Shown one piece after another: positions 43,425 through 52,756 of a stretch of DNA of 64,000 bases (the stretch's first letter is position 1; each line of letters opens with the position of its first letter). The stretch covers positions 4,154,001 through 4,218,000 of the forward strand of contig OZ246981.1 in the NCBI GenBank assembly GCA_965232455.1. The letters are read 5' to 3'. Made by a program: the position numbers and the translations under genes. Below the pieces are notes generated by a model that made no database searches, was not told where the DNA came from, and was given only the letters and a program-made list of their open reading frames with translations. The DNA is from JBFGFX01 sp965232455. GTDB lineage: Bacteria; Pseudomonadota; Gammaproteobacteria; Steroidobacterales; Woeseiaceae.

Positions 43425-45056
43425 ATGAACAGGCGGCTGACAAGCGGGCGGGCGGCGACCGGGGCGGTTTTCTGGCTGACTCTCTGCCTGGCCGTATTCG
43501 CGGCCGGCTGCGGCTCCGAATCGCGGGCGCCCGGCACCTCGGTGCTCAATCGCAGTACCGGACCCGAACCCGAGTCGGTCGATCCGCAGCTTGCCCGTTC
43601 GACGCAGGCGCACATGGTGTTACGCGATTTGTTCGAGGGGCTTTTGAGCTATTCGCCCGACGGGCAGCTGATCGGCGGCGTCGCCGAACACTGGGAGATT
43701 TCCGACGACGGCCTCGAGTATAGCTTCAGGCTGCGCTCCGACGCCCGGTGGTCGGACGGCGATCCGGTCGTGGCCGAGGATTTCGTATTTACGTTTCGGC
43801 GGCTGGTCGACCCTTCAACCGCGTCGCCTTACGCGTCGCATTTGCAGTCGGTCGTCAATGCCTCGGCGATCGTCGCCGGAAAACTGCCGCCGGATGCCCT
43901 CGGCGTGGAAGCGCGCGGGCCGCACGGGCTGCTGGTCCGCCTTGAGCGCCCGAGCGCACATTTCCTGTTCAAGTTGGCCTTGCCGCCTTCGTTTCCGGTC
44001 AAGGCCGCCAACCTGACGAAATACGGTGATCAGTTTGCGCGGCCCGGCAATCTGATCAGCAACGGCGCCTACGTATTGCGGGGGTGGACGCTGGGCTCGG
44101 TCCTGGACCTCGAGCGTAACGAGCGGTATTGGAACAACGCGGCGACGTCGATCGATACCGTCCGATACCACGTTAACGAGGAACCGAGCGCCGAGCTGAA
44201 CCGCTACCGCGCGGGAGAGCTCCACATCACGGACTCGGTGCCCACGGACGCGTTTCAGCAGCTCCTGCGCCACACGCCTGACGAGCTACGCGTCGCGCCG
44301 ACGCTCGCCGTCTATTATTACGGCTTCAACCTCAAGCACCCGGAACTCGGCGGCAAGCCAAAGCTGCGGGAGGCGCTGTCGTTGGCTATCGATCGTGAGG
44401 AGCTGGCCCACAAAATACTGGCGCGCGGTGAGGCGCCGGCCTACAGCTTCGTGCCCCCGGGCACCAACAACTACGAACCGCCGCGCCTGCCGTACGCCGA
44501 CATGAGTACTGCGGAACGGCACCAGCGCGCCCGCCGGCTGTACGCGGAAGCGGGTTACGACGAGGAGAACCCGTTCGAGATTGAGGTGCGATACAACACG
44601 TCCGATACGCATAGGCGCATCGCGCTGGCGATTCAACACATGTGGCGCGAAGTGCTCGGTTTTGAGGCCGAGCTGATCAACGAAGAGTTTCGGTCCCTGA
44701 TCGCCAACGTCACTGCCAAGCAAAACACCGAGATTTTTCGCCTGAACTGGCGGGGCGTATACAACGACGCGTACGCGTTTCTCGACATTCTTCAATCGGG
44801 TCATCCGTCAAACTTCTTCACCTACGACAACGAGGATTACGATGAACTGCTGGCGCGCGCCGTCGAGCAGACCGAACCGTTGCCGCGCCGCCGATACATG
44901 GAACAGGCCGAACGCCTGATGCTCGCGGATTTGCCGGTCATCCCCCTGTATTTCTACGTCAGCAAACACCTGGTCGCCCCTAACGTTCGCGGCTGGCAAG
45001 ACAACATACTCGATTACCATTACAGTCAGCATCTGAGTTTCGACGAAAGCAGGTAG
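43425..45056 (+). CDS. oppA: oligopeptide ABC transporter substrate-binding lipoprotein
   Basis: ATG 43425 gives a lipoprotein signal ending AVFAAGC; ATG 43386 is an in-frame alternative. The 543-residue mature-type sequence is an SBP_bac_5 protein: GPEPESVDPQLARSTQAHMVLRDLFEGLL, RSDARWSDGDPVVAEDFVFTFRRLVDP, NGAYVLRGW, YYGFNLKHPELGGKPKLREALSLAIDREEL and LADLPVIPLYFYVSKHLV. It captures oligopeptides for the permease and ATPase genes that follow. The operon runs 43425-48646. Confidence 0.92.
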   Translation: MNRRLTSGRAATGAVFWLTLCLAVFAAGCGSESRAPGTSVLNRSTGPEPESVDPQLARSTQAHMVLRDLFEGLLSYSPDGQLIGGVAEHWEISDDGLEYSFRLRSDARWSDGDPVVAEDFVFTFRRLVDPSTASPYASHLQSVVNASAIVAGKLPPDALGVEARGPHGLLVRLERPSAHFLFKLALPPSFPVKAANLTKYGDQFARPGNLISNGAYVLRGWTLGSVLDLERNERYWNNAATSIDTVRYHVNEEPSAELNRYRAGELHITDSVPTDAFQQLLRHTPDELRVAPTLAVYYYGFNLKHPELGGKPKLREALSLAIDREELAHKILARGEAPAYSFVPPGTNNYEPPRLPYADMSTAERHQRARRLYAEAGYDEENPFEIEVRYNTSDTHRRIALAIQHMWREVLGFEAELINEEFRSLIANVTAKQNTEIFRLNWRGVYNDAYAFLDILQSGHPSNFFTYDNEDYDELLARAVEQTEPLPRRRYMEQAERLMLADLPVIPLYFYVSKHLVAPNVRGWQDNILDYHYSQHLSFDESR

Positions 45057-45069
45057 TCTCACCCACCAC

Positions 45070-46008
45070 ATGCAGCAACGAGGCGCAATCCGATTTGCCT
45101 TGACGCGGTTGCTGAGCGCCATACCGACCTTGTTTTTCGTCGTCGTGATCGCGTTTCTGCTGATGCGCGCCGCGCCCGGCGGCCCCTTCGACGAGGCGCG
45201 CGCCCTGCCGCCCGAGACACGGGCGAACATCGAGGCCGCCTACCGGCTCGACGAACCCCTGTGGTCGCAGTTCACGAGTTACCTCGGCGGCTTATTGCGC
45301 GGCGACCTCGGCCCTTCCTACCGATATCCCGGCTACAGCGTCGCCGAACTGATCGGTAGCGCGGCACCCGCGTCGATGCTCTTGGGTTCGCTGGCGTTTC
45401 TGCTTGCCGTCATCGTCGGGGTCGGCGCAGGCGTGCTGGCGGCCTTGCGGCACAATACGCTGACCGATCGCCTCGTCACCGGGTTTGCGTTGACTGGCAT
45501 TTCCGTGCCGGTGTTGATCGTTACACCGCTGCTGGTGCTCGTTTTTGCGATCCACCTGGGCGTCCTGCCGGCCAGCTGGACCGGGGCCGACGGCCCCAGC
45601 CGCCTTTTGCTTCCGGTGATCGCCATCGCGCTGCCGCCGATCGCCGAGATTACCCGTTTGACTCGGACCAGCATGATCGGGGTATTGGCCAGCGACTACA
45701 TCCGCGCGGCGCGCGCGCAGGGTCTGGACACGCTCACGATCGTCCGCCGGCATGCGCTCAAGCCGGCCATGCTGCCCCTGTTTTCGTACATGGGGCCCGC
45801 GATCGCCGCGGTGCTTGCCGGTTCGGTCGTGGTCGAGCAGATTTTCGGCATCCCGGGGCTCGGGCAGCGTTTCGTGCTGGGTGCGCTCAATCGCGATTAC
45901 ACGCTGGTTCTCGGCATCGTCATCCTGTACGCAACCCTGGTCATCGTCCTGAATCTGCTGGTCGACATTCTGTACGGGTTCCTGGATCCGAGGATTCGCG
46001 GCCGATGA
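45070..46008 (+). CDS. oppB: oligopeptide ABC transporter permease OppB
   Basis: The 312-residue membrane protein starts RFALTRLLSAIPTLFFVVVIAFLLMRAAPGGPFD, as in OppB/DppB, and holds the coupling EAA region near YIRAARAQGLDTLTIVRRHALKPAMLP plus IFGIPGLGQRFVLGALNRDYTLVLG. About six membrane helices are visible. It ends 4 bases into the next gene (ATGA). Confidence 0.95.
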   Translation: MQQRGAIRFALTRLLSAIPTLFFVVVIAFLLMRAAPGGPFDEARALPPETRANIEAAYRLDEPLWSQFTSYLGGLLRGDLGPSYRYPGYSVAELIGSAAPASMLLGSLAFLLAVIVGVGAGVLAALRHNTLTDRLVTGFALTGISVPVLIVTPLLVLVFAIHLGVLPASWTGADGPSRLLLPVIAIALPPIAEITRLTRTSMIGVLASDYIRAARAQGLDTLTIVRRHALKPAMLPLFSYMGPAIAAVLAGSVVVEQIFGIPGLGQRFVLGALNRDYTLVLGIVILYATLVIVLNLLVDILYGFLDPRIRGR

Positions 46009-46862
46009 GGGCCGGGATTGCGCCGGCCCGGTTCGGCAAGCGGCTGGCCGGCAACCGTATGGTCATCGTGACCGCCGGCCTGCTCGCGGGCATTGCCGCG
46101 CTGGCGTTAATCGGTCCGCTGGTGAGCCCGCATGCCTATCAAACCGTCAACACCGATCTGCAGCTGATGCCGCCGAGCGTTGCCGATCTGCGTCTGTTCG
46201 GCACGGACGATCTCGGCCGCGATCTGTTCGTACGCACGATGATGGGCGTCAAGGTTTCGCTGCTGGTTGCAGTCGTTGCAAGCGTCGTGAGTCTCGTCAT
46301 TGGCGTCCTGTACGGTGCGATCGCGGGATACGCGGGCGGGCGCGTCGATGCGTTGATGATGCGTGTCGTCGATATCCTGTTCGCGCTGCCGTTTATCTTT
46401 TTCGTCATTCTTTTGATGGTGTACTTCGAGCGGAATTTTTTACTCATATTCGTCGCGATCGGCGCCATCCACTGGCTCGAGATGGCGCGCATCGTTCGCG
46501 GACAAACGCTGAGCCTGAAAAAGCGGGAGTTCGTCGACGCGGCCCGGTTGATCGGCGTCCACCCGCTCACCATCATCTTCCGCCACATCACCCCGAACCT
46601 GATGGGGGTGGTCGTGGCTTACGTCACTCTGACCGTTCCCCAGGCAATGCTCATGGAGTCGTTCCTGAGTTTCTTGGGCCTGGGCGTGCAGGAACCGCAG
46701 ACCTCGCTCGGTTCGCTCGTGAACGGCGGCGTCCGGCAAATGGAGCAGGCGCCCTGGGTGTTGCTGATTCCCGCCTCGCTGCTCGCGGTCATCCTCTTGT
46801 GTTTCAATTTTCTGGGTGACGGTTTGCGCGATCTGTTCGATCCTCGCGGGGTCCGCCGTTGA
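46005..46862 (+). CDS. oppC: oligopeptide ABC transporter permease OppC
   Basis: The 285-residue partner permease shows LMPPSVADLRLFGTDDLGRDLFVRTMMGVKVSLLVAVVAS, the OppC/DppC N-terminal pattern, and EFVDAARLIGVHPLTIIFRHITPNLMG for ATPase coupling, then LMESFLSFLGLGVQEPQTSLG. Its stop overlaps the TTG of the ATPase gene. Confidence 0.95.
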   Translation: MRAGIAPARFGKRLAGNRMVIVTAGLLAGIAALALIGPLVSPHAYQTVNTDLQLMPPSVADLRLFGTDDLGRDLFVRTMMGVKVSLLVAVVASVVSLVIGVLYGAIAGYAGGRVDALMMRVVDILFALPFIFFVILLMVYFERNFLLIFVAIGAIHWLEMARIVRGQTLSLKKREFVDAARLIGVHPLTIIFRHITPNLMGVVVAYVTLTVPQAMLMESFLSFLGLGVQEPQTSLGSLVNGGVRQMEQAPWVLLIPASLLAVILLCFNFLGDGLRDLFDPRGVRR

Positions 46863-48646
46863 GTTTGCTCAGCGTCGAATCGCTCACGGTGCGTTATCCG
46901 AACGCGGACGCCGCCGCCGTCCGCGATTTGACCCTGTCGATGGACAAAGGCGAAAGCGTCGGCCTGGTCGGCGAGTCCGGTTCCGGCAAGACGCAAACCG
47001 CGCTTGCCATCATGGGCCTTACGGATGAGACGGGCCGGGTGAGCGGCAGCATCCGGTTTTGCGGCGAGGAGCTGCGTGGGGCAAGTTCGAGGACGCTCAG
47101 AAAAATCCGCGCGCGACGAATAGCGATGGTGTTTCAAGACCCGAAGTCGGCGCTGAATCCTTATCGACGCATCGGCGACCAGCTCGGGTTCGTCCTTGCG
47201 CAGCACGGCCTCGCGTCCGGTCCCGGCCTGCGTCGGCGGGTGCTGGATATGTTGGAGAAGACCGGCTTGCCCGATCCGGAACGCCAGGCGCGCGCCTACC
47301 CGCACCAGCTCTCCGGCGGCATGCGCCAGCGGGCAATGATCGCATCGGCTCTGATCGCCGAGCCCGAGCTGCTGATTGCCGATGAGCCGACCACCGCGCT
47401 CGACGCGACCGTCAAAGCACAAATTCTCGCGCTGTTGCGCGATCTTCGTTCACAGACCGGTGTCGCGCTGCTCCTGATTACACACGACCTCGGTGTCGTT
47501 GCCGGTCACTGCGAGCGCCTGCTGGTGTTGGACAAGGGCTGCGTCATCGAGCAGGGCAGCACGAAACGGGTATTCGCGGACCCTCGACGGACGCAGACGC
47601 GGGCCATGCTCGACGCCGTGCGTAACCCCGAACCTCTGGCACCCGACATTCAAAACGACCCTCGTGAAACGCTGCTCGAGATCACACAACTCTCGGTCGG
47701 ATTTTCGGAACCCGACCCAAGGCGTTTCTGGGGCCGGCGGGAGCTAATTGCCGTGCAGCCGACCAGCGTGCGTCTCCGGCACGGTGAAACGCTCGCGCTG
47801 GTCGGCGAATCGGGCTCGGGGAAAACCAGTTTCGCGCGCGCCGTGCTCGGGCTGCTGCAACCGAGCGGCGGGACCGTCGCCTACCTCGGCAAGGTACTGC
47901 CGGCTCGCCTGAAGGACCGACGAATCGCGGATCGCCGAGGGCTACAGCTCGTGTTTCAGGAGCCGAGCGCTTCGCTCGATCCGGCCATGCGCGTCTTCAG
48001 CAGCATCGAGGAACCGCTCACGGTACACCGGCCGGAGCTCGGCGCCGACGAGCGAGCGGACCGTGTGCGACAGGCGCTGACGCGGGTCGGACTGGACGAA
48101 GAATTGCTCGAGCGTTTTCCGCACCAGCTGTCCGGCGGCCAGGCGCAGCGCGTCGCCATTGCGCGGGCGCTGATCGTCAAGCCGCGGGTGCTCGTCTGTG
48201 ACGAGATGTTCGCATCGCTCGACAGTACGGTGCGCCGGAACGTGCTTGGGCTGTTGGCGGACGAACAGCGCCGCTCCGGGCTGTCGATCGTTTTCATATC
48301 GCACGATCTGAACGTCGTCCGGCAGATCAGTCACCGGGTGCTCGTGATGTACATGGGGCGGACCTTCGAGCTGGCGGACAGCGCCGATCTGTTCACGCGG
48401 CCGCAACATCCCTATACCCGGGCTTTAATCGATTCGATGCTCTGCGCCGACCCCAGCCGGCCGATCGTCGCGCCGCCCGTCGTCGGTGAAACCTCCTCGA
48501 TGCTCGATCCGCCCAGCGGCTGCGTGTTCCATCCGCGCTGCCGATTCGCCGAGGCCCGCTGCAAAAAAGAGACGCCCCACGCGCGTCGGCTTGGCCGGGG
48601 TGAGGTCGCGTGTCTGCGTGCCGAGGAGCTGAATCTGAGCTATTGA
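46859..48646 (+). CDS. fused oligopeptide ABC transporter ATPase (OppD-OppF type)
   Basis: TTG 46859 overlaps the oppC stop (TTGA). The 595-residue protein joins two ABC ATPases: the first has Walker A GESGSGKTQTA, signature LSGGMRQR and Walker B LLIADEPTTALDA; the second has Walker A GESGSGKTSFA, signature LSGGQAQR and Walker B VLVCDEMFASLDS. The C-terminus carries the Cys-rich oligopeptide tail (PPSGCVFHPRCRFAEARCKKETP) that can hold an iron-sulfur cluster. The second domain has DEMFASLD where DEPTSALD is usual. One fused polypeptide replaces separate OppD and OppF, as in YejF and GsiA. Confidence 0.94.
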   Translation: MSLLSVESLTVRYPNADAAAVRDLTLSMDKGESVGLVGESGSGKTQTALAIMGLTDETGRVSGSIRFCGEELRGASSRTLRKIRARRIAMVFQDPKSALNPYRRIGDQLGFVLAQHGLASGPGLRRRVLDMLEKTGLPDPERQARAYPHQLSGGMRQRAMIASALIAEPELLIADEPTTALDATVKAQILALLRDLRSQTGVALLLITHDLGVVAGHCERLLVLDKGCVIEQGSTKRVFADPRRTQTRAMLDAVRNPEPLAPDIQNDPRETLLEITQLSVGFSEPDPRRFWGRRELIAVQPTSVRLRHGETLALVGESGSGKTSFARAVLGLLQPSGGTVAYLGKVLPARLKDRRIADRRGLQLVFQEPSASLDPAMRVFSSIEEPLTVHRPELGADERADRVRQALTRVGLDEELLERFPHQLSGGQAQRVAIARALIVKPRVLVCDEMFASLDSTVRRNVLGLLADEQRRSGLSIVFISHDLNVVRQISHRVLVMYMGRTFELADSADLFTRPQHPYTRALIDSMLCADPSRPIVAPPVVGETSSMLDPPSGCVFHPRCRFAEARCKKETPHARRLGRGEVACLRAEELNLSY

Positions 48647-49989
48647 GTCATTCCGCCGGTGTCGAACAGCGGAATGTTCATCGGCGCGCCGTTGATGCGC
48701 AGGAGCCCGGCGTCGTAGACGGCTTCCATTTCGTAGGCGTCGCCGCTTCTCTTCAACAGCCCCAAGGCCAGCAGGGACCCGGCCTCCGGCATGGACTGCA
48801 CGATAAGGTCGTAAAGGGACGCCGCGATGCTGACGTCCGCACGCGCGTTCGTCTTGAGAAGCATCGAAGGCCAGGAGAACGCACCGTCCGAGTTCTTTTC
48901 CGGCCACTCGATGCGCAGCGAGGACCGCCAGTCGCCTTGCGGCAAGGATACGTTCAAATCGCTGATTTCGAGGGTGCCGCCGGCCGCCGCAAACCTTTCC
49001 AGTTCGGGTGCGATGTCGGGGTAAACCGCGTCCACGTCCGCTGACGGGTCCGCCCGGCGTTCGGCGCCCGCTGCCCGCAGGGCCACGACGATCGCTTCAA
49101 CCGCCGCGGCGTCGAGATTACCCACGGCGATATCCACACTGAGGTCCGCGCTCCCGAGATCGGGGACAATCACGTTTCTCAGCGAAATCGACGTCGAACC
49201 GTTCACCCGATCGCCGTCGAGTTCCGTTCGGGTGTTCAGCAGCAGCTTCTCGAAACCGCCGTCGAGGGTGCCGGAACTCTGGACGTTGACGGAATCGATG
49301 TCGAGCAGGAGCGTGCCGACGCCAAACGTGAAACGGCTGCGGTCCTGTTGGGCGTCGATGCGGATTTCTCCGATGCCGGTCGTTACGCCGTAGGATTCGA
49401 CGCTGATCGGCCGAATAGTGCCGTCGATCGACAAAAACCGATTCCTCGCGCTGGTGGCGACGGTGAGGTCGGCACCCGACCACTCCGTCCGCGCGTTACC
49501 GGCGACCTGGCTGCCGGCCTCCATCCGATAGTGAAACCTGCTGTCGCCCGTGAGACCGATGTAACTGTAAATTTTGCCCGGCAGCTCGACGATTTCACCA
49601 TCACCCCGTTCGATCTTCAGCGTTGACACCGAGCTGGCCAGGCCCGGCTGCAGCGAGCCTGCCTCCCGGGCAAGCGACGTGATGGGCAGCAGGCCGTGAT
49701 CGAGGTGCGTCTCGATGATCAGCGCCGCCGGGCCGCTGTCCAACGTGCCGGGGCCCGTGCCCAACAGATCGGAGAAAGCGCTGTCGCGAAGCGCGATACG
49801 ATGGCGCCCTTCGGAAGAGAACCAGCCCCGGTCGAAGCGTTCGGCTTCGATGACGATATCGGCGTTTTCTTCCTCGACCCAGCTCAGATTCTCATCGAGG
49901 TTTTTTTCGGCCAGACGCCCGACGATGCCGGGTGAGAGCAGCAGGATCACCGCGAGCGCGAGTAATACTATGATCAGCCAGCGTTTCAA
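48640..49989 (-). CDS. DUF945 (YdgA-like) family protein
   Basis: The 449-residue product has one N-terminal membrane anchor (WLIIVLLALAVILLLSPGIVG) and a long beta-rich, repetitive periplasmic body (FDRGWFSSEGRHRIALRD, VSTLKIERGDGEIVELPGKIYSYIGLTGDSRFHYRME, GTLEISDLNVSLPQG) as in the YdgA/DUF945 family. Function is not established. It converges with the Opp operon, the two stop regions overlapping by 7 bases. Confidence 0.85.
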   Translation of the reverse strand: MKRWLIIVLLALAVILLLSPGIVGRLAEKNLDENLSWVEEENADIVIEAERFDRGWFSSEGRHRIALRDSAFSDLLGTGPGTLDSGPAALIIETHLDHGLLPITSLAREAGSLQPGLASSVSTLKIERGDGEIVELPGKIYSYIGLTGDSRFHYRMEAGSQVAGNARTEWSGADLTVATSARNRFLSIDGTIRPISVESYGVTTGIGEIRIDAQQDRSRFTFGVGTLLLDIDSVNVQSSGTLDGGFEKLLLNTRTELDGDRVNGSTSISLRNVIVPDLGSADLSVDIAVGNLDAAAVEAIVVALRAAGAERRADPSADVDAVYPDIAPELERFAAAGGTLEISDLNVSLPQGDWRSSLRIEWPEKNSDGAFSWPSMLLKTNARADVSIAASLYDLIVQSMPEAGSLLALGLLKRSGDAYEMEAVYDAGLLRINGAPMNIPLFDTGGMTQ

Positions 49990-50130
49990 GACGGCGGGAT
50001 CCGGGAATTCGTCACAAAAACCAATACTAGCAGGGTTTGTAGCTATGGCATTAAACGCTCAGTGTCACTACCATAGCGCCCTCCAATTCGCCGGGGAACG
50101 GTCCGGCCTCTAGCAGAAACCAGACATCCA

Positions 50131-50772
50131 GTGAGCATTCAGTTTCAGACCCGGCGGTCGCCGGTAGTCCCAGTCGTAACGACTATTGTTACGATCGTTA
50201 CGTTGAGTCTTTTCGCGCCGGCGTCCGCGCAGGCCGCCGGCGACGCCGAAGCGGGTGAGCAGCTGGCGTTTACCTGCCTGGGCTGCCACGGTATCGCCGG
50301 CTATCGCAACGCTTACCCGTCGTATCGCGTGCCCAAGCTCGGCGGCCAGCGCCGGGAATACATCGTTGACGCGCTGACCACCTACAAAAACGGAACCCGG
50401 CCGCACCCGACCATGCAGGCACAGGGCGGCAGCCTGTCCGAGCAGGACATCGAAGACCTGGCGGCCTGGTTCGAGGGCGCCGCGCCGGCCGAAGATACCG
50501 TGACCAATGACGACGTTGCCGGACTGGACGCCGCTGCAGCCTGCGTTGCCTGCCACGGCGTGGGCGGTGACGCCGTCGTACCGAAACCGCCCGTGCTGTC
50601 CGGCCAGCATTCCGATTATCTGATCCACGCGCTGAATCAGTACAAGGACGGAACGCGCAGCGGCAACGTGATGTCCGCGTTTGCGGCCACGCTCAGCGAC
50701 GATGACATGGAACGGATCTCCGCGTTCTACAGCAGGCGGGAAGGACTCTACACCCCGAAAAAAACCGACTGA
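50131..50772 (+). CDS. secreted dihaem cytochrome c (c4-like)
   Basis: GTG 50131 starts a 213-residue protein with a signal peptide (to about residue 36) and two class I cytochrome c domains, each with a haem-binding motif: CLGCH at residues 49-53 and CVACH at 138-142. Likely Met ligands lie in PTMQAQ and GNVMSAF. The domains resemble each other, as in periplasmic cytochrome c4/c553 electron carriers. Its redox partner is not obvious; an oxidoreductase gene lies 1 kb downstream. No clear ribosome site precedes the GTG. Confidence 0.9.
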   Translation: MSIQFQTRRSPVVPVVTTIVTIVTLSLFAPASAQAAGDAEAGEQLAFTCLGCHGIAGYRNAYPSYRVPKLGGQRREYIVDALTTYKNGTRPHPTMQAQGGSLSEQDIEDLAAWFEGAAPAEDTVTNDDVAGLDAAAACVACHGVGGDAVVPKPPVLSGQHSDYLIHALNQYKDGTRSGNVMSAFAATLSDDDMERISAFYSRREGLYTPKKTD

Positions 50773-50795
50773 CGTTCTAACGCGGAGTGCCGGCG

Positions 50796-51749
50796 ATGCC
50801 CGATGAGACAGCGCGAACCACGCAACTGGATCACGGCATCACGGCCATCGACACGGACTACGTCCGCCCCCTTCTGGACGCGAGCCACCTGATCGAGGAA
50901 AACGGACGCGCCGCGTTCGTCGATACCGGCACCAACGCCAGCGTGCCTCTCCTGTTGGATGCGCTTGGGCAACGCGGCCTCGACGTCGGCGACGTCGATT
51001 ACGTTTTTCTGACCCACGTGCATCTGGACCATGCGGGCGGCGCCGGCCGCCTGATGCAGTCGTTGCCAAACGCAACCGCCGTGCTGCATCCGCGTGGCGC
51101 ACGTCACATGATCGATCCGGGCAAGCTGATCGACGGCGCGAAAGCCGTGTACGGCGAAGCGGAATATCGGCGGATGTACGGCGAACTGCTGCCGATTCCG
51201 GAACCGCGTATCGCCGTTGCCGATGACGAACAGACCTTCGAGCTGGCGGGGCGCGAACTTTGCGCCTTCCATACCGAAGGCCACGCACGTCACCACTACT
51301 GCCTGGCCGATCCGGCCTCGCGGGGCGTTTTCACCGGCGACAGTTTCGGCATTTCCTACCGGGAACTCGACACCGCCGCGGGTGAATTCATTTATCCAAC
51401 GACGACGCCGGTACATTTCGATCCGCCTGCGGCCCACGAAGCCGTCGATCGAATCATGGGGTACGAGCCCGACCAGCTCTACCTGACGCACTACAGTCGG
51501 GTGACCGACCTGGCGCGGCTCGCCGACGACATGCACACGCGCATCGACGACTTCGTTGACATCGCCCGCCGCCACGCGAATGATGAGCAGCGTACCGAGC
51601 GCATGCACGAGAGTATGTACAAGTACCTGCTCGAACACCTCCGGGCGCACGGCGCGACGGCAAACGACGAAGCTCTGCGCGGTATCGTCAGGATGGACGT
51701 CGAACTGAACACGATGGGGCTCGAGTTCTGGCTCGACCACGGCAACTGA
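50796..51749 (+). CDS. MBL-fold metallo-hydrolase
   Basis: ATG 50796 is chosen because GGAG lies 8 bases upstream; GTG 50787 overlaps that site. The 317-residue cytoplasmic protein has the metallo-beta-lactamase fold: VDTGTNASVP, the HxHxDH motif in FLTHVHLDHAGGAG, a downstream His in HTEGHARHHYC, and FTGDSFGISY with the bridging Asp. It resembles glyoxalase II/ribonuclease-like hydrolases, but the substrate cannot be assigned. It is followed after 13 bp by the reductase gene. Confidence 0.88.
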   Translation: MPDETARTTQLDHGITAIDTDYVRPLLDASHLIEENGRAAFVDTGTNASVPLLLDALGQRGLDVGDVDYVFLTHVHLDHAGGAGRLMQSLPNATAVLHPRGARHMIDPGKLIDGAKAVYGEAEYRRMYGELLPIPEPRIAVADDEQTFELAGRELCAFHTEGHARHHYCLADPASRGVFTGDSFGISYRELDTAAGEFIYPTTTPVHFDPPAAHEAVDRIMGYEPDQLYLTHYSRVTDLARLADDMHTRIDDFVDIARRHANDEQRTERMHESMYKYLLEHLRAHGATANDEALRGIVRMDVELNTMGLEFWLDHGN

Positions 51750-51762
51750 ATCGGATTCACCA

Positions 51763-52752
51763 ATGCAGAATTTTCGCGCCTTTCGCATCGACAAGACCAA
51801 CGGCGCCGTTGGCGGCGGCTTTTGTTCCCTGTCGATTGACGAGCTGAGCGAGGGTGATGTCGTGATCTCGGTCAGTCACTCGACGATCAACTACAAAGAC
51901 GCGCTGGCGGCGACCGGCAAGGGCCGGATTCTGCGCCGCTATCCGCTGGTTGGCGGGATCGATCTCGCCGGCAGGGTGGTCAGTTCGACGGATCCGGAAT
52001 TCGCGGAAGGCCAGCCCGTGCTGGTCAACGGCTGCGGCCTGAGCGAGACGCGCGACGGCGGTTATGCCGAATACGCGCGCGTGCCCGCGGACGCCGTCGT
52101 GCCGATTCCGGACGGCATGGACGCCAAAGAGGCGATGCAGATCGGCACGGCCGGTTACACGGCGGCGTTGGCGATTCACCGCATGGAGCAGAACGGTCAG
52201 CTGCCCGAGCAGGGGCCCGTCGTCGTGACCGGCGCGACCGGCGGCGTCGGCAGCGTGGCGATCGACATGCTGGATGGCCGCGGTTACGAGGCCTGCGCGC
52301 TGACCGGCAAGACCGACCAGGTGGACTACCTGACGGCGATCGGTGCGCGACGGGTGCTGCTGCGTGACGAGGTCGACTACGGCAGGCGCCCGCTCGAGAC
52401 GGCGGAGTGGGCCGGCGCCATCGATAATCTCGGCGGCGACGCGCTGGCCTGGCTCACGCGAACGGTCGGCTACGGCGGCAACATTGCGAGCGTCGGTCTC
52501 GCGGCCGGCATCGAACTGAACACCACGGTGATGCCGTTCATCCTGCGGGCGGTTTGCCTTTTGGGCATCAACTCGGTCGATACGCCCCGCGATCAGAGGC
52601 TTGCGGTCTGGCGCCGCATCGGCGGCGATCTGCGGCCGCGGCATCTCGACCGGATTGCCGGCGACACGATCGGCTTCGAGGAGCTGCCGGAGCGTTTCGA
52701 CGCGTATCTGGAAGGCGCGGTGACCGGCCGCACCGTCGTAGAGATCGCTTGA
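51763..52752 (+). CDS. acuI: acryloyl-CoA reductase / YhdH-type quinone oxidoreductase
   Basis: The 329-residue protein is a zinc-free medium-chain reductase of the YhdH/AcuI family: HSTINYKDALAATGKGRILRRYPLVGGIDLAGRVV, GYAEYARVPADAVVPIP, IGTAGYTAALAI, the NADPH loop VVTGATGGVGSVAIDML and LLGINSVDTPRDQR. AcuI reduces acryloyl-CoA to propionyl-CoA, which would feed the prpBCD genes 5 kb to the right. YhdH with unknown substrate is the alternative. Confidence 0.87.
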   Translation: MQNFRAFRIDKTNGAVGGGFCSLSIDELSEGDVVISVSHSTINYKDALAATGKGRILRRYPLVGGIDLAGRVVSSTDPEFAEGQPVLVNGCGLSETRDGGYAEYARVPADAVVPIPDGMDAKEAMQIGTAGYTAALAIHRMEQNGQLPEQGPVVVTGATGGVGSVAIDMLDGRGYEACALTGKTDQVDYLTAIGARRVLLRDEVDYGRRPLETAEWAGAIDNLGGDALAWLTRTVGYGGNIASVGLAAGIELNTTVMPFILRAVCLLGINSVDTPRDQRLAVWRRIGGDLRPRHLDRIAGDTIGFEELPERFDAYLEGAVTGRTVVEIA

Positions 52753-52756
52753 GTCC